A stretch of DNA of 64,000 bases from Sphagnum magellanicum (lineage: Eukaryota; Streptophyta; Sphagnopsida; Sphagnales; Sphagnaceae). The position numbers and the translations under genes were made by a program. Shown here one piece after another: positions 48,911 through 60,350 of this stretch (position 1 is its first letter; the number at the start of each line of letters is the position of its first letter). The notes below the pieces were generated by a model that was not told the origin of the DNA, did not search any database, and worked only from the letters and a program-made list of their open reading frames with translations. Location: contig CM038918.1 in NCBI GenBank assembly GCA_021904315.1, forward strand, positions 310,001 through 374,000. Reading direction: 5' to 3'.

Positions 48911-49230
48911 CATAATGGTAATTTTGATACAGGTTTTAAGTGTAAGGTAAAGCCCTAGGGTGGGGGCATACTTAAAAATATGGAGCCCACAGCAAGGGCT
49001 GTAGATGAGTTGAGAGGCCTAATTTTGGGAATGTCCCCACGTATGGCTTTACTTTTGGTGAAGCACAAAGTGAAGGTTATCAGGAACCTAAAACATATGA
49101 AGATCAAGAAGGGGAAGGTTCTTACACCTACTCTCAAGACTGTGAGGGATCTTACAACCATCTTAAGAGAGGGATCTTGCAACTGCCTCTTTTAAGGTAG
49201 GTGTAAGATCCCTCCCACTCTTAATGAGTA
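48911..49230. other. Stretch with SINE-like echo and a short unassigned frame
   Basis: GTGTAAGGTAAAGCCC at about 48939 repeats part of the SINE-like segment near 35970. A basic 71-residue frame at 48980-49195 (starting MEPTARAVDELRGL) has no family that I recognise and no clear transcript structure, so it is left uncalled. Confidence 0.35.
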
Positions 49231-49240
49231 GACATAATAT

Positions 49241-49802
49241 CCAGTGTTGTTCAGTTCTTCCTTTTTGAGAGAACCTCTGATTCAGTTCTGACATTTAAAA
49301 TTTATGTGATGGTTCTCTAGGAATGGGTTTGAGCGAGGTTCTTCTAAAATTTGAACCCTTTGGTTCTGATTCTAGGTTATCACATTTTCTCAAATTCAAG
49401 AACCTTCAGACCTGATTTTTGAACCAGGTTCAGTTCCATGTATACTCTACACATTCCCCAATGCTAAAGATTATGTTAGTACAAAATTTTACAAAATTAA
49501 AATAGGAATTTATGTAAATATAGAGTTGAACAACTAATTAAAAAAAAAAAAAATTATAAAGTTCAGTCTACTTATTAATTTTTGAAAAACTCAACTTTTT
49601 TACATATATATATCCTTACCTTGTTTTTAAAAATATTTTTTCATGGTTCCCAGTTTTGGTTCTGAATCTACCAAAACATTTTTTTCATGGTCCATTTCTT
49701 GTGTTAGTTCCAACAAGTTGACGTCAACTCGAGTCCAGGTTACAAGAACCTGACCCTAAACCACCGGTTTTTACCCTTCAAACTCGATACCCTCACAACA
49801 CT
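49241..49802. mobile_element. hAT-like non-autonomous element, copy 1
   Basis: Begins CAGTGTTGTTCAGTTC and ends CCCTCACAACACTAG, so both ends start with (C/T)AGTGTTG when read inwards. The interior is homologous to 55322-55850 over its whole length, including ATTTTCTCAAATTCAAGAAC, TTCAATTCCATGTA and AAGAACCTGACCCTAAACC. No coding sequence. Flanking 8-mers agree poorly, so the target duplication is unproven. Confidence 0.65.
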
Positions 49803-49978
49803 AGTAATACAAAGGTGTTTACAAAGGTGTCCTCCAAATACTCTAGGAAAATTTATCTCAGTGCTTTAAGGTGACTATGGTGCTTCCTCTTGAAATTGTG
49901 AAATTTCTCATAGTTCTTTAGGGTTTTATGGTGTCTCCTCTTGAAATTGTATCCAATTCTTTATTCTAGGCAAGACCC

Positions 49979-50255
49979 AAGCATGGAATGATGCCTAAAT
50001 TAGGGGCCCCGATGTTTTGTTCCTACCATTGAATGCGGGGGGCCTCCTCAGTTAAGGAAGGTCCCCAGGCTCTCGCCTTACCTAGTATACCAACAAACCA
50101 TTTCCAACTCTCTCAGCCAAGCATTGAACAATCCCAGGACTAGGGGCCCAGATTTTTGTGGCTACCATCCTGTCTGTGTGGGTCCTCCTCAGTTCATGAA
50201 GGCCCTATGCCCTTGCCTTACCTAATACTACCAACAACCATTTCCAACTCCACAC
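49979..50255. repeat. Tandem duplication, about 140-bp unit
   Basis: Copies at about 49979-50116 and 50119-50255 share AAGCAT(G/T), TAGGGGCCC, CCTCCTCAGTT, GCCTTACCTA and CCATTTCCAACTC in order. CCATTTCCAACTC recurs 140 bp apart. Confidence 0.8.
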
Positions 50256-50439
50256 ACCAAAAGAAGGTGAACTGGAAGTGTCAAAATTAGCAAAACCTTT
50301 CTAAGAAATATATAATTTTTCATTTTGACGAAATGGAAGCAAAACCATTATAACCCCAAGAGCAACTTACCCACAAGCCAAGCGCAATACCCAATCTTGG
50401 TACCACCACCCACCCTGATACCATGGTAAAAATCTTCAA

Positions 50440-50600
50440 TTTTTTTAAAGGTTGCTGCTAACCATGGTAAATATCCCTTCCTAAGACTAAATCAAGGTCT
50501 CTGACTCCAAATTTAACATTTCCCGAGTTGAATATGGCCACTAAAAGGCCTAACTCAAGAAGGTGAAGGTACCATTATTGTGGGTGCTGGTTCACAGTGG
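50440..50600. repeat. Dispersed repeat, copy 1 (partner at 53930-54060)
   Basis: CCAAATTTAACATTTC, then GAGTT, AAGGCCT-like, CTCAAGAAGGTGAAGGTAC and a GGTTCAC-like segment occur in the same order as at 53970-54055. Confidence 0.65.
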
Positions 50601-50934
50601 CACTGGATCTTACTAATTAGCATTAATTTTATTTGTGGAGAAAATTCGCCAATTTGCGAAATATATATATTTTGAGAAAATATTCTAACACCAATTCCCT
50701 GTTTTTCTGAAAAAAAAATCGCTAAGAAAAAAATAAAGAAAAAAATTCGCCACAACATAAAAGGTTCCTTAAGATTTTTCTACTTTCACATTTTGAATGT
50801 TGCCAAATTTGGCTAAATATTCTTCTGGATGATCGCCACAAAATAGGGGAAAAAAAGCTGCTGTATCTTTTTACTTAGTTGGAAAAAAACTCAGTGCGAG
50901 TAATGGCAACATTTTGACCTATTTTCAAATCGTG

Positions 50935-51312
50935 GAAAATCGGGGCTCAGGGCGTGCGCTTGTCCCATTGGTCGACTTCGGCCGCCGGCTCTGTCTCACC
51001 AAACGCACGCGTTCCTTTCTTCAAACCCGCGTCACAATAAAACCGCCGAATACACAGGCACGCGCTCGCAGACGTGTACTTATTACTACCATCTGAGCTC
51101 ATCAACTTAATTCAAGCTTTTTGTTTTTCGAGCTTTCAAGGTGTGGCGTTTTTGTATGTGCCTTCAGCGCGGAGCGTGTTGCAGCTGATCTGCGAGACAA
51201 GGAAGAGGCGAGGGCGAGAAGCGCGGCATCGCATTTTCAACCAGACGAAGAACGCAGGCTGGGAGTGTAGGGGAGGGAAAGAGGGAAGACATAGGACGAA
51301 AAGCTTACTACC
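50935..51312 (+). promoter_or_regulatory. CpG-rich promoter and 5' UTR region of the small membrane-protein gene
   Basis: GC content rises sharply here (for example GTGCGCTTGTCCC, ACGCACGCGTTCC), as at the 5' ends of the other genes in this window, and the coding start follows at 51313. No specific TATA or initiator motif is claimed. Confidence 0.4.
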
Positions 51313-52488
51313 ATGTGTCCCTTGCGTGTGATTCTGTTGTTTCTGTCTGCGCTTCTCGCTGGCTACTTCGCTTTCCAGTCTGTGACTAGTGCCAAGGCCG
51401 GCACTAGCGTTTTTGATGTGACGGACGAGGCGGTGGAAGTGGCTGCTGCTGCCGCTGACGGGACTCGTGTGAAGGAGGGAGGATTGAGTGGTCTTAAGGT
51501 GTGTTCATAGATAGCTTTCTCTCGTATCTTCTTCTTCTTCGTCTTTTTGAACTTGAACTCTTCTTCGTCTTCTTCGTCTTTTGCGTGTTCACAACTGTTG
51601 TTGTTTTTCTTTTATGTGGCGCGCCTGAACTTTGGCGAAAATGTGAGAGTTTGATCCTTTTGCTATGTCTGTGTAATAGTAACCTTCGAGGGATTTTTCA
51701 TTGGGAAGCTCTGTTGCTGCCGCAGTGGCGATGAACTTCTATAGGTTAGCTTTTGTGAAACAACGTATTTGTGACAGAGAAGGGTTTTCGTGAAATTAGT
51801 TGAGCCTATTCTCATTTTCTGATTATGTCTATCTTTTGTCATCTATTTTCTCTGTTTGTACAAGATTTCTGTTTGTGTGAAATCTTTTACAAACGCAAAG
51901 TAAAGAACTATCATGAATCGAACAGTTGTGTGATGGTCAAAATGCTAGGGAGCTCTGCGATTAGGGTTACATTGTTTGAGAGCTTTACTCTCAGCTCCTG
52001 TGCCAGAAAAGCTTAGACTAGTTCTACCAGTAGAATTGAACCCTTGCACCAAGCATGCTTCAGTAATCCTGAGGCAATCAGATTGCAAAGTTGTGGTCTG
52101 ACTGACATACTTCTAGTTTCAAGGCTGTTCTCTTGTGCCAGAAAAGGTAATCCAGCTGCCTCACTGCTACAGTACTGACCTTTTTGGAGACAATTCTAAG
52201 TTACAGTAGAGGAATGGAACAGGCCTAAATAGAACAGGCTGTGTAGGCCCTCACAATTTGTCTTAAAGAGTTGTACTTACACCTTTCAGACATTGGATGC
52301 TTGAGTTTTACAGTTTCTTGTGAAATAGTAACTGGAACAGGGTGTGGCTGGTTTTCTTTCAGGTGTCCAGAACATTGAGGGCAGGCTTTTGGCTTTTGGT
52401 GGACATGCTAAGTGGACGATACTTGTGGAACAATCTGAGGCCACAAGACAAGCCTTCAGCAGAACCTGTGAAGGCCATGAGTGGATGA
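51313..52488 (+). CDS. Methyltransferase-related small membrane-anchored protein (2 exons)
   Basis: Exons 51313-51498 and 52363-52488 give 312 bp and 103 residues, with donor AAG|GTGTGT, acceptor TTTCAG|GTG and phase 0 intron. The N-terminus MCPLRVILLFLSALLAGYFA is a single hydrophobic membrane anchor (about residues 4-22). An acidic, alanine-rich linker follows, and the C-terminal block FWLLVDMLSGRYLWNNLR ends the conserved part. The same architecture (MCPLR start, FW..VDM.SGRYLW motif) occurs in a small plant family annotated as 'methyltransferase-related', although no methyltransferase domain is present and the biochemical role is unknown. The start is the only ATG giving the conserved MCPLR N-terminus. 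Intron length is 864 bp. Confidence 0.87.
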
Positions 52489-53242
52489 AGATGCTCGATG
52501 TCAGATCAGTCTGATTTATATGGGATCATCCCATTGGGGAGAAAGCTGATCCATGTTGCAATTGCAAGTTTAGTGATCTTTGATGTGAATAGGCCTTTTG
52601 TGCTTCTGGTTTGATGTGTGTAAAGATTCTTATGTTCTCAATCTGTAATGGGGCCCCCTCTCACACCAGGATTATTTGAACAACAATTTTGAGGTCATGT
52701 TCATTGACCTGAGACTTTCTCTGAACTGCTTTCAGAAATTATAACTTAATGCTCATACTGATGAGCAAATGTAAAATGGTGTTTTGCATGTGCGTACACT
52801 GGATTTGGAGTTCAAAAGCACAATTGTGTAGAAATTTACAGACAGGCAAAAGCCAGTTTTTCTTCTTCATTCTGTTTACAGGCCTGTACATGTCATTTGC
52901 AGCAAGAATGTCATTGAGATGTCTCTTTGGACCCATGTTCAACATCCTTGCTGCACATAGGAGTGAAGGTGAACTAGTTGTCAATTTGTAAAGCACATGG
53001 ATCTCAACTAGATTCATGTGACTATCAGGTCTTTCCTATTGCTGGAAGGGGGGACAAAAACTTCTGCTGACAACTGGGCCAGAGTTGCTGGAACTTGCAG
53101 ACTCTTTAGAAGAAAAAGCATTGTTGTTTCACTTTCATAAGAATGTTCTCAACAACAGATGTGATCAAACTACTGATCATAGGTCAGCACTGATTGGTTG
53201 ACAACCACAGAGCTGATTGTTTCATAAACACTTACGAGTCAG
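52489..53242. other. Stretch between the small membrane-protein gene and the orphan exons
   Basis: Probably 3' UTR at its start. A potential exon-like frame after an acceptor-like TTTACAG at about 52875 (GLYMSFAARMSLRCLFG, closing at a stop near 52991) has no similarity that I recognise. Nothing else was supported. Confidence 0.35.
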
Positions 53243-53332
53243 AATGTCTATCCAGCAATGAGGGAAACATGGCATAGTCTTTGCACTGAATCTAATGCGT
53301 ACCCTCTTTCTCTCGAGATTGAGAAATTGACG
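53243..53332 (+). CDS. Orphan exon-like block A, unrecognised protein
   Basis: A 90-bp open block lies between an acceptor-like GAGTCAG and a donor-like ACG|GTATGC, phase 0 at both ends. It encodes 30 residues including NVYPAMRETWHSLCTESNAY and PLSLEIEKLT. The amino-acid mix is that of a globular protein and unlike the AT-driven frames around it. I do not recognise the family. It could be joined in phase to block B at 54627-54818. The DNA between the two blocks contains a dispersed repeat and so looks intronic. It may be part of a real gene, or a captured or pseudogenised fragment. Confidence 0.35.
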
Positions 53333-53929
53333 GTATGCTACTTTCTGTTTTCTCTTTTCAATCCAAAACTTGTTGTCTTCAGCAGTAAAAATCCAGTTTG
53401 CACAACAGGTTTTGGAAGTAGAGAGTTAAGATTAGTAGCCCTCTGACATTCTTGCAACATGAAAGTGGGAAGTCAATGTTTGCAATGAAGTCACAGAGAG
53501 AAGCACACTCTGCAGTTCCACAAAAGTTGACAATCGTCCCTTCTAGCAATGAAGTTACCTCTTCAAGCCCACCTTTTGTTGGTCTTCAGATGAAAGTTGG
53601 ACTTTTCTCTGTTAGTTACCTTTAAGTAACTATGCAAGTCAGGGGATTAAGTAGGCAAGGCACTGGGTGATCCCTAGGTAGGTAGATATGCCTTGGGTGA
53701 ATCTATGCACTAAGTGGGTTTTTGCCGTGCACCTACACTGATGCATGGCAAAAACCCCAAAGTGACCAGGTTTTAAGATTGATAATCTACTTGGATAAAA
53801 TTCCAATCATCTGTGGAGGTTATAAAAATTCAACCACTGTCTGGTAGACTATCAACTCAATTATCAAAAAATCGATCATTGACTCATAGGTTATCAATAA
53901 TTGGGTTGATAATTGAATGTTTTCTTAAT

Positions 53930-54060
53930 AACTGGCCAACACCTTAGACTTAATCAAGCTCCAAATTTAACATTTCAAGAGTTCAAAATAGCTCTTAAGA
54001 GGTCTCCCTCAAGATGGTGAATGTACTAGTGTGAGTCCTCCTGATTCACCCCAGTTGACA
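53930..54060. repeat. Dispersed repeat, copy 2 (partner at 50440-50600)
   Basis: Shares CTCCAAATTTAACATTTC, a GAGTT-centred segment, CTCAAGATGGTGAATGTAC and GATTCAC with the first copy in the same order and orientation. Confidence 0.65.
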
Positions 54061-54626
54061 TATATGAAAGATGCAAAATACCCAGGCCCTTAACAAGCTC
54101 TCTCTGGGCAAATGGTGTGACAATGTTCTAGAAAAAGGTTGCCTCAAATCCCTACCAAGCTGAAACTGGTACAAGGCTGATGTTGCCTCAGATATCAACA
54201 GCCTGATAGGTTCCTTCCTACCAGTGCTGATACCATTGTTGATACTGAGCGCAGGCCTATATACCAGACCCCAACACTCATAGAGAGGAGATAACTTACA
54301 TGTGGATTGATATGTTGATACTAAGCACCCTGATTAGCTATGGGACAGGAATATGATGAAAATTTGTTCTCTGGCCACGCATCATCCATCCTGCATGGTG
54401 AGCTGGTGGGTGCTCATTCCCTCTGGGCCTCAAAGTCAGGCATGTGCTTATCCAGAAGACTTTGTGGGCTTCTGTATGATGTTAGTCAAACGTGTACAAT
54501 TGAGTGGAGGAAGAAAGCAAAGGACAATCACATGCCACCATGACATGAGTACAATATGGCAAGCTATGCACACCTTTGACTTGGACTTATTAGTGAGGGA
54601 GTGACTGTGTGAGCAGCTTTCTGCAG

Positions 54627-54818
54627 CTTGCTACATATAGTTTAATGGACATTCTTCGACACCGAGCTGATGACCTTGTATCTACATGTAAAAATCGAGG
54701 TTCAAAGGGTGGATTGATTGATTGGAATCTGGGGGGTTGTGCAATGGGTTTCTTTTCTATTGGATCTGGATTTTTTGAAGATAAAAGCCGTATGATGCTA
54801 AGTTTGCCAACCCAACAG
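54627..54818 (+). CDS. Orphan exon-like block B, unrecognised protein
   Basis: A 192-bp open block sits between a good acceptor (TTTCTGCAG) and a good donor (CAACAG|GTAGCC), phase 0 at both ends. It encodes 64 residues: LATYSLMDILRHRADDLVST, then a basic CKNRGSKGG turn, then IDWNLGGCAMGFFSIGSGFF and EDKSRMMLSLPTQQ. The glycine-rich hydrophobic centre flanked by charged segments suggests a conserved membrane-proximal or folded domain, but I cannot name it. No further exon was recognised downstream before the repeat at 55322. Confidence 0.42.
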
Positions 54819-55321
54819 GTAGCCCAGTTTTCATCTTAACCTTTTCAAATGCTTGCTAATGTCTGCTTTTATTGCTCACCAAAACATGCTGAATATTGTT
54901 GTGCAACTCATTACTGTACAATGGTACCCGTCCCCCCATGCCCCCAATTAGCTGCTTTTCTTCTCATAGTAGTTGGGAATGTTTGCTTCGTGGAGCCAAA
55001 AGCTATTGTATTGGGTTCACTATACCAACTTGTCTAAGGGATGGATAGGTGCCATCCTGAGGGGGTGTTGTTGTTTGGTGTCATGGGAACAAGAAAAGGC
55101 TTTGTTCCGATGTTTGAGAACAACAAAACTCCCATGAGCCCACGCACCCAAAACCCAAAAGACCTGAAGTAATCTTGTCCGCCCACTTGTGAGTACTAGG
55201 TAGGAAAATGGGTGACTACCCAGTCAAGTAGATGGCTTCTAGTTTATAGTTTATGCCTAGATAAGGGCTGTCTTTACTCTTTACTATGGATCTAGTAACA
55301 ACCTGCTTGTGGTTTGTTAGC

Positions 55322-55850
55322 ATCATTGTGTGTGGTTCTTCCTTATGAAGAGAACTTCTGGTCCTGATTTTGATATTTTCAATTTATTCACTGGTTCTTT
55401 GGGTGGGGCATTGAGCATGTGTCTTTCAATTTTTAAATTCTCTAGTTTCAATTCTAGCACATTTTTTCAAACTCAAGAACATTCAAGCCTGACTCAAAAA
55501 ATTGGGTTCAATTCCATGTAGAGTGTACACATTCAGAGGTGCTAGAGATTGTATGAGTATAAAGTTTTATAATAAATTAAAAGGTCTATATGGGTAAGAA
55601 GTTCAACACCAACTGAAATTGATTCTTAATTATAAAGTCCAGCCTATTTATTAACTTTATTAAAAAATAAACTACCTTAAAAACCCAACCTTATATTCAA
55701 CATGTTTTCTCACATTTCCAATTTGATTCTAGATTTAGTGGAAAACTAGATCCATGGGTCAATTCATGTGTCGATTTGACCCAAAAAAAAAGGGTGTCAA
55801 CTCGGGTCCAAGTTGCAAGAACCTGACCCTAAACCCTAACATTACAAATG
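55322..55850. mobile_element. hAT-like non-autonomous element, copy 2
   Basis: Homologous end to end to 49241-49802, with blocks such as CTCAAGAACATTCAAGCCTG, TTCAATTCCATGTAGAGTG and AAGAACCTGACCCTAAACCC. Its termini are more decayed than in copy 1. No coding sequence. Confidence 0.65.
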
Positions 55851-56315
55851 CTCATATTTGGTAATTTATGTTGGTACAAAAGTATTGTTGAATTCTTTTC
55901 TCTTCAATGTAGCCTTTGCCTTATCTTTTTTCACCTTGTCACGTTTTGCATTGGGTGGTTCCACACTACAGTGTACACAAAATCCTGTTACAATAATGTG
56001 ATTTTTATTGCACTCAAAAATTGATGTGATATATCACATAATTAGAAATGGTGAAAATGCATAATTAATTGTGATTTACATGTTAGTCTATTGAAAATTA
56101 CTATGATTTTTTTCCAAAAATATCATATTTGATCTCCAATTGGAATTTTTTGGTAAAATAAGTTTTTTTTGGAAAACAACAAATTTTTAAAATAGAATTT
56201 TAAAAATAAAAATTTTAATTGAAAATTTTCAATGAAATTTTGCAAGTATAACTATTGAAACATAATAAACCATCTTTTTAACATTTTGACATAATTTTCT
56301 TACATGTATTTTAAT

Positions 56316-56615
56316 GTTGTGACATTGGCATGTTTAATATTTAAGAGGACATTTAAGTGATATAAAAACTGGTTTTTCAAAAGAACAATTTGTTGAAAAT
56401 CATGTTTCTAATCAAATTATAACTTAACAAGGTGTTAATTTTATTTATCCACAAAATTATTTATCACATTTTTTTATTGTGACATTGGCACATTCAACCT
56501 TTAGGAGTGCATTTAAGTGGTATAAAAACTTGTTTTTCAAAACAAATTGTGGAGAGTCATGTTTCTAATCAAATTATAACTTAACAAGGTGTTAATTTTA
56601 TTTATCCACAAAATT
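56316..56615. repeat. Tandem duplication, 160-bp unit
   Basis: TTGTGACATTGGCA begins copies at 56317 and 56477. The 3' third of each unit, starting CATGTTTCTAATCAAATTAT, is identical for nearly 60 bp. Confidence 0.9.
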
Positions 56616-57279
56616 GAAGTAAAGTGTTTGAAAGTACATATTTATAATGGATTAGTGTACATTTACACAAAGAAAACAAATATGAAACAATTTGATATTC
56701 ATGATTGTTTTAACTTATTTTATTTTTAAAGCCCAATTCAACTAAATGTAATTTTTGAAAAATTAAATTAAATGAATTTTAAGTTGCAATACTTTTAATA
56801 GTTTATGTACATCCAATTTTAAACTCCCCACCCATAACCTCCCATGTTATGACCATTAAAGGGCACATAACACGCTAGGTTGCATGTGCCAAGGGTCTTG
56901 TAGCATGATACATACCCCTTAGCACCCATAACATGCCCAAAACATGTCTAGAAATGTAAAGGTGAAAACAAATGTGGCAAAGATCAAATTGGGGAGAAAA
57001 AAAATTGTGGCAATATTCTTGTAATAATTGCATTAAAAACTACATGGACATGTATGTAACGTTAAGAGACTTTAAACCCCTAGATTTAACACCACAAACC
57101 AAATACCCTCGCAACATTGATTATTAGTAAGTATGCAAAAAAAAAAACTAAACTAAACTAACCACCATGGTTAGCTAGTGAATTGGAAACCAACAAAAAA
57201 CTATTTTTTGACCACTTACTATCCATCCCAATGATTTTAAATAATGAATTGCTAAGGTGGCCTAAGTGGATAGGTCTTA

Positions 57280-60200
57280 CTATTCTATGCCTAGCAAATG
57301 GCATCCTCTCAATTTTTTGATATTGTTCTATTGCTTTTCGAAATTTCTTGGTTGTCCATGCTTTGATTGCAATAGCAAATGGAAAGTTCTCCAATGTATA
57401 AAAATATTGTGCATACATGTGCACAACCAAATCTAGACATGTGTTGTGTGCCTATTTTTCAACTCATTCTTCATGGAAAAAAACATAAAAAAATACATTT
57501 CATCCTAAACGTTCCTCAATACCATAGCCATAGATAAATCAATAAGCTTCAACCACCTTAAAAATTTGTGAAAAATAATCTACTTGCTAACTAGCAATGC
57601 CCACATTTAGGAATACAAATTAGAACCAAGGGGTGGCTTCATCGTTGTAACCACATTTGACATCATTGTGATTTTTAAAAAAAGGGTTTGTTGATCCAAC
57701 AAAGTTTCATCAAGAAGGGGTCATGGAATAAAAACAAAATTGACCCTATTGTCCTCCCCATGATCGTAATGGGATTTCAAAATGTTAAGTTGAGCCAAGA
57801 AGACATGTTTAATTTCTAGTTGCAACCAAAATTGGGGTTACACAATGTTAGTTGCATTCATGATTTTTTATGAAGGAAATTTGTAAATTTGTTCTTTAAT
57901 TAGCCCATAAACAACATTGCTACATTGTTTCTTGATTCTTCCATAGCCAAGAATTAAATTACCCTTGAAGCTTAGCTCAAAACCCTAATCAATGTGCATC
58001 TTTTGTGTTGCATATAAATGTAGCCAAAATAACAGAAAATAGCATATTCAATCCTAGATGTGAGTTTAGTAACCCTAAACTACAAACCTTAACATGTCCA
58101 TGATGTAAAACATCATTACAACATTCATAATGTTTAAAAAGTGACAAAAATACTTCAAACCCATACTTCTTTTGTCCATTGCAATAAATGTGATACAACT
58201 CCCCTTGATAGGTTTTCATAATAGCAACAAAATCATATATAAATGTTTCATGGGTTTGCGTAAACTTGGATAGACCCTAAACACAATCAAGCATGAAAAT
58301 AGTGTAGGTTAAATCGAAGAACACCTCAATATCACACATCAACTCCAAGTTTGCCTTAGTAAAAGCATGCACAACTCATTTTTTAAACATTTGTATCACT
58401 AAAGACTTATACTCAATCAAAATTCTTTTGGCAAGAGAAAGCATGGAGATATACCATTTTTTCACATTGTGAAGAATCTTCAATGTTTTGCACTTTAAAA
58501 ACTCATCAAATTTGCATTTGTCTAATTATTGTTCAAGGAAGGTACTATAAAAGGTTTTCATAAATTGCAACAAAGCTTCAATTTTGGACACAAGTGGCAA
58601 CTTGGAAATAGTTTGGATTACAAAATCAATTCAATGGGCAACATAATGCACCCAAGCATGAAGGGGGCATTTTTTCCCCTAATTTGAGTTGTAACCCTTG
58701 TTTTAACACCTTAGAAAATCAAAACCCATTTGCTCCAAAATTGATGAGTTTTGAAACAAAGTAGATTTAGATTGCCCCCTAATTTGTAGTGCACTTACCA
58801 TAATCATTCTTGTCAAAAAAATTGTAATACCCCCACTTAGTATTCGTTCCAATGTCAATAATATGTTATGTGCTACTACAAACTTAATTAATAATCCCAA
58901 ATCCATGTTAAAAAAGGTTACTAAATAAAACAAAGAGTAATACATGAGAACCAAAGTTTTAAAGGGTTGATAGGGGGAAGGCAAGCCTTCTACCTTCCAA
59001 ATAAATAATTAATAAAAACACCAAAATAGGAATTTTTGATGAATTTAAGGAAGGTAAGAAGGTAGTTACCTTTTAGCGTGCCCTTGCACCTTTTTACTAA
59101 ATTGGTCCAAAAGACTAATGAAATTCATGTAGTTGTTGCCATTTTTTTCCATCTTTAGTGTCATCTTATTTTTGTTGTAGCTATTATCCACTATTGTTGC
59201 CTTAGTGATATTTAGTCATGAACAAAAGAAATGAACAAAAAAAACAAAAAGCTAGTGTCTTTTACATCAAACAAACTTACATCCTATTATTTGCACTCAA
59301 AAATAAAAACAAAGTAAAAAAATTGAAGGTAGAATATAACCATTTTATAAGACAAAAACCTTCATTATCTTTCACACCTAAATACAAGAACATATTCCCA
59401 TGGTCTCCTCCTACATCTTCAAAACATACACAAACATATACATAAAAAATGATATTTTTGACTCCACCTCCATCACACATATCCCTCAAGAATTAATCAC
59501 CTTTTAGATTTTTTCATTTTATTTAAATTCCTTCACCAATCCCTTGTTGATTGGTAAATTCATGGCAACCAATTTATTCTCAAGGATTAACTATTTGAAT
59601 AACTTCATCCCTTAGTAAATAGTAGACAATAAGTGAATACCTATCACTAGTAACTAAGAAATTTATAGGTTAAAATGCCCATTAGGCTGATTAGACTAGA
59701 TAATTTTCCCATTAACAAATTTTTTTCATTGGAGTTCCATTATAGAATTAATTTTTGATAAATTTTCATTGAAAATAATTATGTGATGGTGATTACCATT
59801 AGGTAACAACTTCCAACCCTTAACCACATAAACATGAATGATCCATCCAAGGTTGGAAGTCAATATTGGTCACCTCATCAATGTTGATAGAAACGAACTT
59901 GGCATTTTTATTTGCAATATGTGTTTTGGCAAACACAAGTTTGTGCATGCACTTAGTCATGGCCCATGCACTTGTGCCATTCCAATAATGTTGAAGGTTA
60001 TTAAGCAATTAGATAAAATCAAACATGTCCATGCTTTCATAGTTTGTAATTGGGTACCCATGTTTTAACATTCGGAAAATTGTCTCAAACTACACAAATT
60101 TCTATTTGTGCTCAATATGCAAACCGAACTTAACTTGGTCAAGAACAAAAGATTACCATGCATTGAAGCATAAATTGCCTTTCATTTTTGACATGTTGGT

Positions 60201-60350
60201 TCATAAAGAACATGTTATATTCCCCAATAACTAACCCCAACCTAACAACAATGACCTTGTGACACCCAACACACTTTTGGAGGCTTTTCAAAATTACCAA
60301 GAGCTTCTTACAACTCTTTACATTGCTACAAATCAGCCCAAGCAATTCAA
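57280..60350 (-). pseudogene. hAT-like transposase remnant 3, minus strand
   Basis: Collinear fragments on the minus strand read in order. They are AKFVSINIDEVTNIDFQPWM (about 59920-59860), the conserved DEVT block of a hAT family with a DUF4371-type core; LLTLERILSGGITIF (about 58860); YQGELYHIYCNGQKKYG (about 58210); YPQFWLQ-like sequence near 57800; and a C-terminal block with MYAQYFYTLENFPFAIAIKA at 57418-57350. The family differs from the two BED/hAT remnants on the plus strand. Stops and frameshifts interrupt every block, and no terminal repeats were found. The outer limits are approximate. Confidence 0.72.

Noticed and set aside
48980-49195. Basic 71-residue frame starting MEPTARAVDELRG
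   Set aside because: No recognised homologue, surrounded by repeats, no promoter-like sequence; kept only as a note.
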